Below are positions 10,961 through 21,785 of a DNA stretch of 64,000 bases, one piece after another (the stretch's first letter is position 1; each line of letters opens with the position of its first letter). A program made the translations under genes and the position numbers. This stretch comes from Sternotherus odoratus. Lineage: Eukaryota; Chordata; Testudines; Kinosternidae. Under the pieces are notes generated by a model. It worked only from the letters and a program-made list of their open reading frames with translations, ran no database searches and was not told the origin of the DNA. The stretch spans positions 88,022,390-88,086,389 of the forward strand of contig JAVMKO010000003.1 of assembly GCA_032164245.1 (NCBI GenBank), written 5' to 3'.

Positions 10961-11550
10961 AGATTAAGTAAATGGGTTCATAATATTTTTCAAAATTCCT
11001 CACAGAGGTAAACTTAAATGGAGCAAATAATTCTGTGTTATAATCTCAGCCTGTTAAGGGTCTGTATTGACTTGAGTTGAAATCAAGACTCTTAGGTGAA
11101 CAATGGTCCATAATTTTTATTACTGGGAGGAAAATATACATGATTTGAACAACTCCTTGATTAACTTATCTGTTTGGAACTAAGTAAACCAAGAGCAGTT
11201 GTAATTTGTGGCATTTTTTGAAGGTGATCTGGTGCTGCGTTGAAGTGTTTGTTTTAAAATATGCATGTCCTTAAGCCACCTGACTGTAAGATTGGGAGCC
11301 CTCAATGTAACCAGGTTTCAGTGTTGAAGGAAGGGATAGGGCCAGATTAGAAGTGGTGTTGTTCCTGCTCCATCCAACCAGACATCAGGCCAAACTGTGA
11401 GTTGCTAAATCTGTGCAAGACCTTAAGCAGTAGCTTAAGTTGTTTGTGTCTAAAGTGAGCTCTGTGTTGAGAATGTTAAAGATCTTGTGGTTTTCCACCA
11501 ATAGTACTAGTTTTGGACTTAGTGGAAGAAATGGTAGAAATGCTTCAGTT

Positions 11551-14052
11551 TTTCTTTGAGTACTGGTATGTATGTGTATTCCACTGTGGGTACATATGAG
11601 CCTTGCACCAGATCATTTTGAAAGCAAAGTCTGTCTGCACGTGCACCTGGCTCATCTGTTGCCTCTGTCTGAAGAAACAAAGGGCAGGGTAGACTGACTG
11701 CCTCTCCAGTTCCTTCTCACTGCTGCATGGTCAGGGTTGGATACTAGTCTATGCCCAGGACTTGTGCTTCCTGCCTGTGATCTTTCTTAGTCAGCAACCA
11801 CAACTAATGCTCCCTGTACACCTTGGGGAAACCCATATTGCGGCAAGGTATAGTATCTGCCATTTGCTCCCAGGAAGGGTGGGAACTTCGCTTCCTGATG
11901 CACCTGATGGAAAAGGCCATGAAGACCAATATGACCACAAATAGGGAACCCCAACCTGATTTCCCTGTGCATTATCCAAGTTAAGCAAGGAATGTGCCAA
12001 ATCAGGAGTGAAGGAGTGTGTTCCCACAGAGCATTTGATAGGGTTTTGTTGGGAGAGCAGGGAGCATTCTCATAAACCTGAGGCTAAGTCTTCCTTCAAA
12101 TCCACTTAGAAGAAATCTGATCCAATCTTGTCTAAACTGAGTATTAGCTCAGCCCAAAATAACTTTGAATGTACTAAGTCTCAGAGGTTTGATAAGAAAG
12201 CTCACAAGTCTAGAGCTTCACTGGCAGTGGATCATGGTCTGGTGGTACTGGTGTCTCCGGTACTTCCCAAACACAAAACCAGGATCCTCTCGTACTGATG
12301 AAGATTGATCACTGAGAGCATTGATCACTCCCGGTACCATCTGCAACGGTTGTGGCACAGACTATCTTTACTGTGGCTCCAGTAGTGCAGACAGACAGGA
12401 ATCCTCTCACTCCGGGAAGAGCTAAGGCCTACTCTCCTCCTGAGGACATTTTCGCTCTCCCAGACCCAGAGTCTGCCACTTCTTTGGATCCCTCCCTTTC
12501 GAGAGAGCTTACAACTCCACCACAGAAGCTGGTCTTTGGAAGTAGTTTTTCTCCCATTCATTTCTGGGCTATGATTTCCCCCCAGCAGCACTATAGGCAC
12601 TGCTTTTGGAACTGGAATTGATTTTTTCAATTCCAGTGGAATCTTTTCTCTATCTGGGTGCATCAGACCTATTTCTCCAGAAGCCACAGATTTTTTTAAA
12701 ATTCTGAACTATATTCTTTCCTTGGAGACAGCAGGTTTGTCCATCAATTCCTTATGGGTGTGCTTGGCAGGAATCGATGCATACCATCTGCCTTCACGGG
12801 GCTACTCAATCTTTGCACACCCTCTGACTAGCACATTTTGGAAAGACCAAATCAGAATCCCTCCACCCATTTAAAAAAAAGTTTGTTCCTCAATGGAACT
12901 TGAACCTTTGTTCTCTCAGTACGCCCTAAGCCTCCTTTTGAACCATTAGCTTTCTTGCTCCATATTTCTCCTGTCCATGAAGGTCTCATTCCTGGTAGTA
13001 CTGTAATTACTTGAGCCAGGAGGGTTAATGATCAGGGGCCTTTGATGGCCAATCCTGCCGTAAGGATGAGGTTTCATTATGTTTGCACCCTAAATTCAAC
13101 CCCAGAGTAGTCTTTCACCTGAACCAGTCTATCCACTTACATTTATTCTTCCCAAAACTTCATACATCCTTAGAAGAAAGAAACATTCCCTCAATGTTTC
13201 GTGAGCCGTAGCCTTTTATCTTGCGGGGAGGGATAGCTCAGTGGTTTGAGCATTGGCCTGCTAAACCCAGGGTTGAGAGTTCAGTCTTTGAGGGGGCCAT
13301 TTAGGAATATGGGGCAAAAATCTGTTGGATGATTTAATAGGGGATTGGTCCTGCTTTGATCAGGAGGTTGGACTAGATAATCTCCTGAGATGATCTCCCT
13401 TCCGACCTTGATATTCTTTGATTCAGGAAATCCCCTAAACTTTTGTCACCATAGTGGAAAGGGTCAGGGCTCAGGCTGTATCCTCTAAAGCAATCTCAGA
13501 ATGGATCTCTGGCCATATTTTGCTTTGCTATCAGTTGTTTAATCTTCCCACTTCTTATGGGATAGGAGCTCATTCCACAAGAATGTAAGCAACATTTGTG
13601 GTGTGGATTCAAGAAGTGCCTCTACTTGATATTTGGAAGACAGCTTTGTGGAGCTGAGTCCACACATTTGACATTTGTCTTGGTATCTGCAGAGAAGCCT
13701 CATACCATCTGGAACAGTGATCCTTCATTTGGCTCTGCAATCTGCAACCTCGCACCCTCCTTCTGTTTGAGTACTGCTTGTTAGTCATCCACAGTGGGGG
13801 ACCAGCACTTGAAGTGGAGAAAGTTACTTACCTTTATAGTAACTGGAAGTTCTTCAAGATGTGTGGTCCATATATCTATCCTCCTTCCCCTCTGCGGCAG
13901 ATCATCTCTGATTCACGGTGGAGAAGAAACTTGAGGTGGTCTGTTCGAGTCAGGGTATATGTGTGGACCAATGGCCACTGCTTTCAACATTCTCAGCTCT
14001 GACTGCAGGCTTACCTACAGTGGAATACAGATAGGGCCTATATTTCTCGAAG
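11551..14052 (+). mobile_element. DIRS-like tyrosine-recombinase retrotransposon, decayed and internally deleted
   Basis: The ends carry an inverted match: TGTATTCCACTGTGGG at 11575-11590 and the inverse of TGTATTCCACTGTAGG at 14014-14029. A broken gag-like segment near 11751-11970 shares its layout with the second copy at 21494-21697 (cysteine-rich, then a conserved 'GE(A/P)HI' region). Near 13565-13680 a broken frame reads GAHSTR followed by a W..PHTF-like block, as in DIRS tyrosine recombinases. The reverse transcriptase region is largely missing: the copy is about 2.5 kb where full elements are about twice that. Stops and shifts show it is dead. Class is inference from these motifs. Confidence 0.65.
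13225..13424 (+). mobile_element. tRNA-derived SINE with CR1-like tail (tortoise Pol III type)
   Basis: The head 'gggatagctcagtggtttga' has an A-box-like TAGCTCAGTGG (13234-13244) and a B-box-like GGTTGAGAGTTCAGTC (13271-13286). The 3' part, 'ggttggactagataatctcc' to 'gatattctttgattc', resembles the 3' end of the CR1 at 18488-19817, as expected if CR1 supplies the reverse transcriptase. It is inserted in the DIRS-like element, so it is younger. Confidence 0.85.
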
Positions 14053-14527
14053 AACCTCCTTTTACTATAAGGTAAGAAACGTTTCTCTTTCAGAGAGTGG
14101 GTCAGTAGTTCCCTTTCCTACCCAACTGGAAACAACATCTACATATCCCGGGTGTAGGCACTCTTCTCTGGACCTGATATTTTTAGTTCAGCAAATTGTT
14201 ATCTCTAGAAATCATTATTCGTTTTATTTTTGCAGCATTTCCTTCTTTGGAAGCCACTGTTGTTTTCTAATGAATGTAAATCACTGGGTCCCTCTTTATT
14301 GGCATAAAATCAAGTGACATGCATTTTGTTTTCTCTGAAGATTTTTTTGTGTGCTGTTGTCAAGCTGCTTCAATTATTGTTTTTTCTCTGTAGACATTGG
14401 CATGAATGTGTACATCCTACAGAAAATGCCACAGTTTTTATAGTTTTTACCAGTGTCATTTTCTGACTTGATTTTTTTAAATATTAGAGAGTATTTTTTA
14501 AAATGCTGACTATATTTATTATTTCAG

Positions 14528-14742
14528 CTTATCCTGCTGTCCAAAACGTGGTGCTATTATCATCTCCCTTTGAAGTTCCTGTACAGCCTCAGCAGGCTTT
14601 GGAGCTTTCTGCACCTGCTGATCTGGATAGAACTACAACTGAACTGGCTGATTGGCTCGTATTGATTGATCAGATGCTCAAGTCGAACATAGTCACTGTG
14701 GGAAATGCAGAAGAGATCAGTCGGACAATTGCACGAATGAAA
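14528..14742 (+). CDS. UTRN: Utrophin exon (dystrophin exon 51 equivalent)
   Basis: 215 nt after TTTCAG, donor AAA|GTATGT. Two bases complete an alanine codon, then [10 protein letters not shown] opens a proline-containing linker ([19 protein letters not shown]), the counterpart of the dystrophin hinge 3 region. A new repeat then starts with [20 protein letters not shown], nearly identical to human utrophin (dystrophin: TELTDWLSLLDQVIKS). Ends in phase 0. It is 18 nt shorter than dystrophin exon 51. Confidence 0.96.
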
Positions 14743-16292
14743 GTATGTGTCACTGGAGAAGCTAGTAACTTGATGACACTTTAGTATCTTTTTTGTTTTT
14801 AAATTTCCATATATTCTGTGAGGGAAGAAACAAAGAGAAAATCATTGTACCTTCTCACTATAAAACCAAACAAGGCTATTACTAAACAGTAATCATTATT
14901 AAAGGGGGAAAAGAAAATCAGCCTGTTGATGTAATCAAAAATATGAGTGTCACATGATTTTGGCAAAGTGCTGACTAATTACTATACCCACATGTAATGA
15001 ATACTATGAAGTTAAAAGAAAATCTTAACTTCTCTAAAGCTACTATACACTGAATTCTACTAAGAATAATTCTGACATTAAAGGTCACAATACACAGAGT
15101 TGCTTAAGGTTTGCCTACACTACAGTTTTTGGTCAGGTTGTAACTCACATTCATTAATTTACAATTAACATTAGTAAAATCACCACAAATGATGATGTAG
15201 ACACTCAGACATCTATGCCTAGTCCTGGCTCAACCTCAGGTGGACTATGATCAGGAACAAACATTTCTAAGTGTCTAACATTAGCATTTTTCTAATTTAA
15301 AATTAAATGGAAATAAATTAACTTGCATTATAATACAGTCTAAAATACCCTTATATTGTGGAGATAATGAGCATAGCTTTCTAAACTGACCAAAAGCTGA
15401 TGTACCAACATTCAACAAAAGGCATATGCCAGCAAAGGATTTGGTAATGCTCCTACACATATACGCTGTACGTGCAGCACTTTTTCCCCTAATCAAAAGG
15501 TCTAGGCCGGCGGTTCTCAAACTTTTTGTTCCGGTGGCCCCTTTTCTGTTCCCTGTGGGCCACCGCACCCCATATGTGTCCGCCGATATGCCGCCAAAGT
15601 GTTTGTTTCCAGTTTCGGTGGCATTTCGGCGGACATGCTGTGTGCTTCAGAGCATCCGCCGAAAAGCCACCAAAACCGGAAACAATCACTTCGGTGGCTT
15701 TCCAGACAACTCTCTGAAGCGCACAGCATGTCCATCAAAATGCCGCCGAAAGTGAAAGTGATCTATTTGGCAACACTTCACCAGCACAGGGAGCTCGTGA
15801 CCCCACGGGGAATCGACCTGCGACCTCCTGGGGGGTTGCGGCCCCCAGTTTGAGAACCGCTGGTCTAGGCGTAAAAACAGTGTGGCCCTGGAGATGTAGG
15901 AACAAGGGCTTAACGGGCGAAAGAACATTAGAACTATGATATATAAAACAGATTTTTATTTCTCAAACAGTCATTTTCAAATAATTCTGTACTGGCTGCA
16001 GTAAATTAATTTACAAAAGAGGAAAAATGATGCAGGCACAAATATTGTGCAGCACTTCCAAAGAATGTGTAGTTCATAGATTAATCTGCACTTCAGAATC
16101 TTCAATAATAGTCAATCAAATAAAGTAGCTTTATGATACTGTGACACTGGAAGTATGTTATACTTGTAAAATAGAGATGGGAACAGCTGCCTAGAAGCAG
16201 AATTTGTTTTAAGTTCATAACTACATGTAGTCCAGAAAATTTTTATGTTAAAATTTGCATTTTCTAATTTTAAAAAATATTGATTCTTACAG
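14743..16292 (+). other. UTRN: UTRN intron with an hAT MITE
   Basis: GT-AG intron of 1,550 bp, acceptor TTCTTACAG. It contains the 15508-15862 element. The rest is AT-rich with nothing recognised. Confidence 0.8.
15508..15862. mobile_element. hAT-type MITE with perfect 8-bp target duplication
   Basis: 355 bp bounded by an inverted repeat: 'cggcggttctcaaacttttt' at the left and 'cagtttgagaaccgctg' at the right. Both sides carry GTCTAGGC (15500-15507 and 15863-15870), an exact 8-bp target duplication as made by hAT transposases. The core holds inverted repeats of a 'cgccgaaa/ttcggcgg' theme near 15590-15760. Overlapping ORFs on both strands come from these palindromic repeats and are not genes. 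Confidence 0.9.
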
Positions 16293-16410
16293 ATAACAAA
16301 GGAGGATTTAGACCAGCGCCATCCTCAGCTGGATTCTGTTTTTACTCTGGCTCAAAATTTGAAAAATAAAACTTCCAGTTCAGACGTTAGGACAGTGATC
16401 ACAGAAAAAT
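16293..16410 (+). CDS. UTRN: Utrophin exon (dystrophin exon 52 equivalent)
   Basis: 118 nt, the same length as dystrophin exon 52. Acceptor CTTACAG, donor AAAT|GTAAGT. It reads [14 protein letters not shown] and [18 protein letters not shown], with the AQNLKNKTS core shared by utrophin and dystrophin. It starts in phase 0 and leaves one base for the next exon. Confidence 0.96.
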
Positions 16411-17091
16411 GTAAGTTCTCCCTCCTCCCCCCCCCAAAGCATAATCAGTTTTTCATTGTACTAAAATAAACGATGAACATTTCCCCTGATTATAGCAGAC
16501 TAGCAGTCAAAACAGTCAAGTGACTTTCAGTTTCCCTGTGTTTATTTAAAAACACTAATCACTAATTAAAATGTTGCTTCTTCTTCACTGTCCATTTCTT
16601 AAGTATGGGGGGAGGAGAGGCGATATCTTGGATAGCTCAGGATGGAATAGCTCATGAGGCTAGAACTGCTTGCAAAATCCTTCCTGCTTATTCTGTTCAT
16701 CATATTCAGTGGTGTAAAGGAATTAATGTATTGTTTATTTCATTATGGACTGCTGTGTTCTCAACACTTTGTAATTGAGGGCAATAAAGACTGTGCTAGT
16801 GTTTGTTCCTGTTCGTTGGGTTTGGGGAATAGGAGGAAAGAAAAGAAAAGAAAAAGCCAAGATAATTGAGTTGTGTGTTGAAAGTGGAAAGAATCTTTAA
16901 AAGATGAGTGGAGGGTTAAATTGAGCCTATAATGGGGGAAGTCTTCATCTGTAATACGGAACGGATATTTCTTAGTTGTAATAATAATATGCCATAAAAA
17001 CTTCAGAGATAGTGAGCTGGGCTTAGATTTTTAAAGCTATTTAGGCATTGCGCACTCAGTGTTTCAATGCTTAAATGACTTAAGAGACTAA

Positions 17092-17365
17092 GGGTATGTC
17101 TTCACTACCCGCCAGATTGGCAGGTAGAGATTGATCTGTTGGTGATCAATTTATCACGTCTTGTCAAGATGTGATAAATCGATCTCCAAAGGCACTCCCG
17201 TCGATGCCGGCACTACAGCTCACCAAAAGGCGCAAGACTGGGTCGATGGGTGGAGCCTGCTGCTGCCGTGAGAATGGCAGGGAAGTCAGCCTAAGATGTG
17301 CCGGCTTCAGCTACATTATTCACGTAGCTGAAGTTGCGTATCTTGGGTCAACCCCCTCCCCCCCC
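17092..17365 (+). mobile_element. MITE-like dispersed repeat, second copy of the 2486-2650 family
   Basis: Begins 'gggtatgtcttcactaccc', and its right part 'agctgaagttgcgtatcttg' is the inverse of the 2486-2650 copy. The middle holds an inverted pair around 'tgataaatcgatc'. No coding capacity. Class uncertain. Confidence 0.6.
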
Positions 17366-17377
17366 AGTACTAGTACG

Positions 17378-17800
17378 GGGTGGGCAAACATTTTGGCCTA
17401 AGGGCCATATTGGGGTTCAAAATTGTGCGGAGGGCCAGGTAGGGAAGGCTGTGCCTCCCCAAACAGCCTGTCCCTGCCCCCATCCGACCCCCACCCACTT
17501 CCCACTGACTGCCCCCCTCAGAACCCACAACCCATCTAATCCGCCCCGCTCCTTGTCCCCTGATCGTCCCCTCCGGAGACCCCTCCACTCTAACTGCCCT
17601 CCCCCAGGACCCCACCCCCTATCTAAGCCATCCTGCTCTTTGGTCCCTGACTGCCCCCTCCTGAGACCCCCCCCCCAAGCCCCCCCTCCCCCCGGACCCC
17701 ACCACCTAAGGCCCCACCCCCCACTTACTGTGCTCAGCAGGGGCCCCGCAGGGAGCGCGGGGCCCCCGCGGCTCAGCCCGGCCTGGGAGCAAGGTGAACA
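17378..17800 (+). mobile_element. GC-rich hAT-type fragment, right end missing
   Basis: Begins 'ggggtgggcaaacattttgg' then 'cctaagggccatattggggt', a common non-autonomous end in reptile genomes, followed by a C-rich array built on 'ccctgactgccccctcctgag'. The inverse end expected on the right is not seen. The 172-codon frame across it is a product of the C-rich repeat. Confidence 0.6.
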
Positions 17801-18212
17801 AGGTGGGCAGGATTTAAATCTGTTCAGAAGAGATGGGTCTCCTCATGTTTAAGGCTGCAACCAAGTTCTGTATAAACCTTCTTATGAGCCACTCCTGTAA
17901 CTTAGGCTAGTATAATTGGTTAGTGCTGAATATTGCCTACCTTTACTCTAAATGCAAAGGAAAATATATCTTCAAAGTATGATGAAAACTGGTCAAAATT
18001 CTTGGGTAATAGGACATTTTATAATTTTAGTCTGAAAATCTGACCTGTCATAAGTTTCTTTGTTTACCTCTAGTTCTAGTAACAGAATGGTTTGTTACTG
18101 CCACTTCTAACTTTCAACATAGCTAAATTTCCTTGACCGCAATTGAACTGGTAATATTTGAAGGAAATACATTGTAATTAATGATTATTGTATAGTGTAA
18201 AAGCTACTTAGG

Positions 18213-18440
18213 CCAGGTCTACACGAGCAACTGTTTTTGGTATAGTAATGTAGATCAGGGATGTGATTTTTTTTTTTCTTTTGGGTGACATTTCTATATT
18301 GGCAAAAACTCTAATGTAGAGGCAGTTATACCAGCATAAAATGTGCTGACCAATGTAGCTTATTGCAGTTAAGAGGCCAGTATAAGCTATACTGGCACAA
18401 GCAGTTTTCTGTAGTCATAAGCTGTGTCTTTGTGAAGCGG
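18213..18440. mobile_element. MITE-like repeat ('ggccaggtctacacg' end)
   Basis: The 'aggccaggtctacacgagca' start and 'ttataccagcataaaatgtg' inside resemble a dispersed reptile family. The right boundary is unclear. Confidence 0.5.
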
Positions 18441-18457
18441 GTTAGCCAGCTATCAAT

Positions 18458-18487
18458 AAGAACATAAGAATGGCCATACTGGGTCAG
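18458..18487 (-). mobile_element. 30-bp CR1 3' end, reverse orientation
   Basis: 'aacataagaatggccatact' is the inverse of the CR1 end at about 37245-37277 ('agtatggaagctcttatgtt'), so it is a very short truncated CR1 insertion. Confidence 0.6.
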
Positions 18488-19817
18488 TCCCTGGAAAAAT
18501 CATGGAGCAGGTCCTCAAGGAATGAACTCTGAAACACTTAAAGGAGAGGAAAGTGATCAGGAATAGTTAGCATGGATACACCAAGGGCAAGTCACTCCTG
18601 ACTAACTTAATTATCTTCTATGATGAGATAACTGCCTCTTTGGATGAGGGGAAAGCAGTGAACATGTTATTCCTTGACTTTAGCAAAGCTTTTGATAGTC
18701 TCCCACAGTATTCTTGCAAGCAAGTTAAAGTAGTATGATGAATGGACCATAAGGTGGATAGAAAGCTGGCTAGGTCATTGGGCTCAATGGATAGTGATCA
18801 ATGGCTCAATGTCTAGTTGGCAGCCGGTATCAAGTGGAGTGCCCCAAGGGTCGGTCCTGGAGCCGGTTTTGTTCAATATCTTTATTAATGGTCTGGAGGA
18901 TGGCGTGGACTGCACCCTCAGCAAGTTTGCATATGACATTAAACTGGGAGGAGTGGTAGATACGCTGGAGGATAGGGATAGGATACAGAAGGCCCTACAC
19001 AAATTAGAGGATTGGGCCAAAAGAAATCTGATGAAGTTCAACAAGGACAAGTGCAGAGTCCTGCACTTAAGACAAAAGAATCCCATGCACTTCCACACAT
19101 TAGGGACTGAATGGCTAGACATCAGTTGTGCCTAAAAGGACCTAGGGGTTACAGTGGATCAGAAGCTGGATACGAGTCAACAGTGTACCCTTGTTGCCAA
19201 GAAGGCTAACAGCCTTTTGGGTTGCATAAGTATGGGCATTGCCAGCAGATCGAGTGATGAGATCATTCCCCTCTATTTGGCAGTGCTGAGGCCTCATCTG
19301 AGGTACTGTGTCCGGTTTTGGGCCCCCACACTATAAGAAAGATGTGGAAAAATTGGAAAGAGTCCAGCGGAGGGCAACCAAAGAAGATTAGGGGGCTGAG
19401 CACATGACTTATGAGGAGAGGCTGAGAGAACTGGGATTGTTTAGTCTACAGAAGAGAAGAATGAGGGGGGATTTGATACCTGCTTTCAACTACCTGAATG
19501 TGGGTTCCAAAGGAGATGGATCTAGACTTTCTCAGTGGTACCAGATGACAGAACAAGGAGTAATGGTCTCAAGTTGCTGTGGGGGACATTTAGATTGAAT
19601 ATTAGGAAAAAGTTTTTCACTAGGTGAGTGGTGAAGTACTGGAATGGGTTACCTAGGGAGGAGGTGAAATCTCCTTCCTTAAAGGTTTTTAAGGTCAAGG
19701 TTGACAAAGCCCTGGCTGGGATGATTTAGTTGGGGATTAGTCCTGCTTTGAGCATGAGGTTGGATTAGATGACCACGAGAGGTCCCTTCTAACCCTGATA
19801 GTCTATGATTCTATGAT
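18488..19817 (+). mobile_element. CR1 LINE, 5'-truncated reverse transcriptase remnant
   Basis: Encodes in broken frames the CR1 reverse transcriptase: LLFLDFSKAFD-like block near 18665-18700 and GVPQGSVLEPVLFNIFIN at 18836-18889; the catalytic F-A-D-D box appears as FAYD, one aspartate lost. Then WAKRNLMKFNKDKCRVLHL and the C-terminal region to 19600. The 3' end is the CR1 tail with ATTCTATGAT at 19808-19817. Stops and shifts show it is dead. It ends 40 bp before a UTRN exon. Confidence 0.92.
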
Positions 19818-19857
19818 GTGAACCTCAGGTTATAACTTTTTGCATTCTTCTCTTCAG

Positions 19858-20063
19858 TAGAGAAGGTCAAGAACCAGTGGGACAATACTCAGCATGGTGT
19901 GGAGGTCCGGCAGCAGCAGCTAAAATACATGCTTTCTGACAGCATGCAGTGGAATGAGCAGAGGCAAGAAATGGAACAGCTCATAGAACAGTATGATATC
20001 CGTCTGCACATACTTCTACAGGCTCCTAAAGAGACACTTATCAAACAGATTTCTGAAAACAAA
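19858..20063 (+). CDS. UTRN: Utrophin exon (dystrophin exon 53 equivalent)
   Basis: 206 nt after TCTTCAG, donor AAA|GTAAGA. Two bases complete a leucine codon, then E-K-V-K-N-Q-W-D-N-T-Q-H-G-V-E-V-R-Q-Q-Q; later SMQWNEQRQEMEQLIEQYD and ETLIKQISENK. This matches utrophin closely (VKNQWD.TQHGVE.RQQQL) and dystrophin exon 53 (212 nt) more weakly. It covers the end of one spectrin-like repeat and the start of the next. Ends in phase 0. Confidence 0.96.
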
Positions 20064-20964
20064 GTAAGATTTGTTCATGCTTTCTAATTCCTTCCTCGGG
20101 CTGTATGACTTCATTGGGTCAACCTAAGGTCTTGTCTGACTTCGAAGTATATAATTCAGTATAGATAACATCCTTTGATAGGCTCTCTGTTTGTTTGAAT
20201 ATATACTTCTGTTTGTATATAATTTATATATTCTAAATAGCCATGTTTATTTTTGTTCAGAATTCCTGAGACTCAAATTTGGTGAAAAGTAGTGAGTTTA
20301 TGGTGCGTGCGTGAGTGTGTCTGTATGTGTTTATATAACTGATTTATTTACATCACATTCACTTAATATCTCCATCTTATAAATTCCCTTACTTGAGCAC
20401 AGAATTAATGCAATGTGCTGACACAAGCTTATTATACAGTCACTGAACATAGTGCATGTTACTTCACAGCAACTTACTAGCTCTGCTGGAGACAGTGGAA
20501 GTAAGTATTAAAGATGGGCCAACTGATTCCAAAATTGACCTGAATTATAAACCCAAATGCAACCTGCAAGGCCGTTTAAAGACCCCTTATTATGAACCTC
20601 TTGTATTCTCCATCCCCCTCATCAGGCTCCCTGCTTTTGATAGTCCAGTAAATCCATTGTAGTACATCAGCAAGTCCAACTGCCTCAGGGCTGGCTGCTC
20701 CCTTTATAGAAAATGAAAGATTGTCAAGGGTGGGCCATGCCTCTCTGATGCAAGGAAGTATAGAGGGGACTACAGGAGGAGTAGGACAAGGTGAAATAAA
20801 GGTACATAATCGAAAGTGAGGAGGAAACTCAATCAATGTGGATTGTTCTTAGAGGGGTGGAGTAGTGAAGGGATAGAAGCAGTATGTAATTTTAGAAAAA
20901 AGAATCTAAGGGGAGGAGATCGGGATAAGAGTTGGGTTGGAGTGGGGGAGATGATGTTGTGGTG

Positions 20965-21785
20965 AGAATTCACCAGATGTTCCAAAAAGCATTCAAATAT
21001 TCTTCCATGAGGGCTGGTCCCTATATGTATTCCAAATGTGGGCACTCATGCCATGTGCTGGAGTCCAGAAATTCTTCAGAGCAGTGTCCACTGAACTGCA
21101 CACAGGGCCAGCTCCAGGCACCAGCCCCCCAAGTACGTGCCTGGGGCGATCAACGTTTCGGGGTGGCTTACTGTTCGTGACTGGTCATTTCGGCGGCCAT
21201 ACCACCTCTGCCGGCAATTTGGCGGCAGGACCACAAATTGCGGCTTGTGGGGTTTCCCCCCCTTTCTCTTCTCCCTCCCCCCTCCCACCTCTTGGGACGG
21301 CAAAGGGCGGTGTGGGTTGCTGCCTCTCCAGTTCCTTCTTACTGCTGCATGCCTTGAGTTGGGATTGTGTCCTCCTTCAGTAAAGTAAACTCGTAAATAG
21401 TTTGTATATATCTAGTTTTAATTTGAATAAATTTACAGTTAGCTTTTAATTAGAATAGGATAAGTTCACCCCCCCGCCCCCAGTTCTGGGACTATGCCCA
21501 GAGTTCCAGGATTCAAGAACTGCGTCTCCTGCCCTTGCTCCTTCTCAGTCAGTGACGAACATCACCAGTGCCTGTACTACCTGTGTGAAGTACATATCTT
21601 GTATAAGTGCAGTATCTGCCATTCCTTTCCACCCAGAGCTGGGGATGCACAAGAGCTCCGTAAATATTCTCCCTTTCACTTTTGTTCTGCCACCTAAACC
21701 CACTCTCTGGATATTAGAGTTAGTGCCCAACAGAGATGGTAGAACAGTGGAACAGAGTGAAACCTATCTGCAGTGGAAGTAAAAC
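20965..21785 (+). mobile_element. DIRS-like element, 5' part only, interrupted by another repeat
   Basis: The left portion carries 'gtccctatatgtattccaaa', like the terminal repeat of the 11551-14052 copy. The segment 'ctgcctctccagttccttct' at about 21321 recurs at about 11700 in that copy. A gag-like frame at 21494-21697 has a cysteine-rich series (C-V-S-C-P-C, CLYYLCEVH, CSICHSF) that looks like the DIRS gag zinc-binding region. The reverse transcriptase and recombinase parts are absent. Confidence 0.6.
21105..21312. mobile_element. GC-rich repeat inserted in the DIRS-like fragment
   Basis: 'gggccagctccaggcaccag' to 'gggacggcaaagggcggtg' interrupts the DIRS-like sequence; the shared DIRS segment resumes straight after it. 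It contains repeated 'ggcgg' words. Looks like a non-autonomous DNA element; ends and target duplication not resolved. Confidence 0.5.

Larger units (their letters stand above)
10631..14527 (+). other. UTRN: UTRN intron with a DIRS-like element
   Basis: GT-AG intron of 3.9 kb, acceptor TTTCAG. About 10875-10960 resembles an ancient dispersed repeat, and 11551-14052 is a decayed DIRS-like element with a nested SINE. The remaining pieces show nothing recognisable. Confidence 0.8.
16411..19857 (+). other. UTRN: UTRN intron with several mobile elements, the last ending 40 bp before the acceptor
   Basis: GT-AG intron of 3.4 kb, acceptor TTCTCTTCAG. From 17092 on it is mostly mobile DNA: a MITE-like repeat, an hAT-type GC-rich fragment, another MITE, a 30-bp CR1 end and a longer CR1. 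Before 17092 nothing is recognised. Confidence 0.8.

Noticed and set aside
12325..12687. 120-codon minus-strand ORF and overlapping plus-strand ORF
   Set aside because: They fall in the decayed DIRS-like element; neither shows a coherent domain.
15426..15928. Cluster of overlapping ORFs on both strands
   Set aside because: They are frames across palindromic repeats of the hAT MITE at 15508-15862.
17334..17852. 172-codon proline-rich ORF
   Set aside because: It runs through a C-rich non-autonomous element and has no family signal or splice support.
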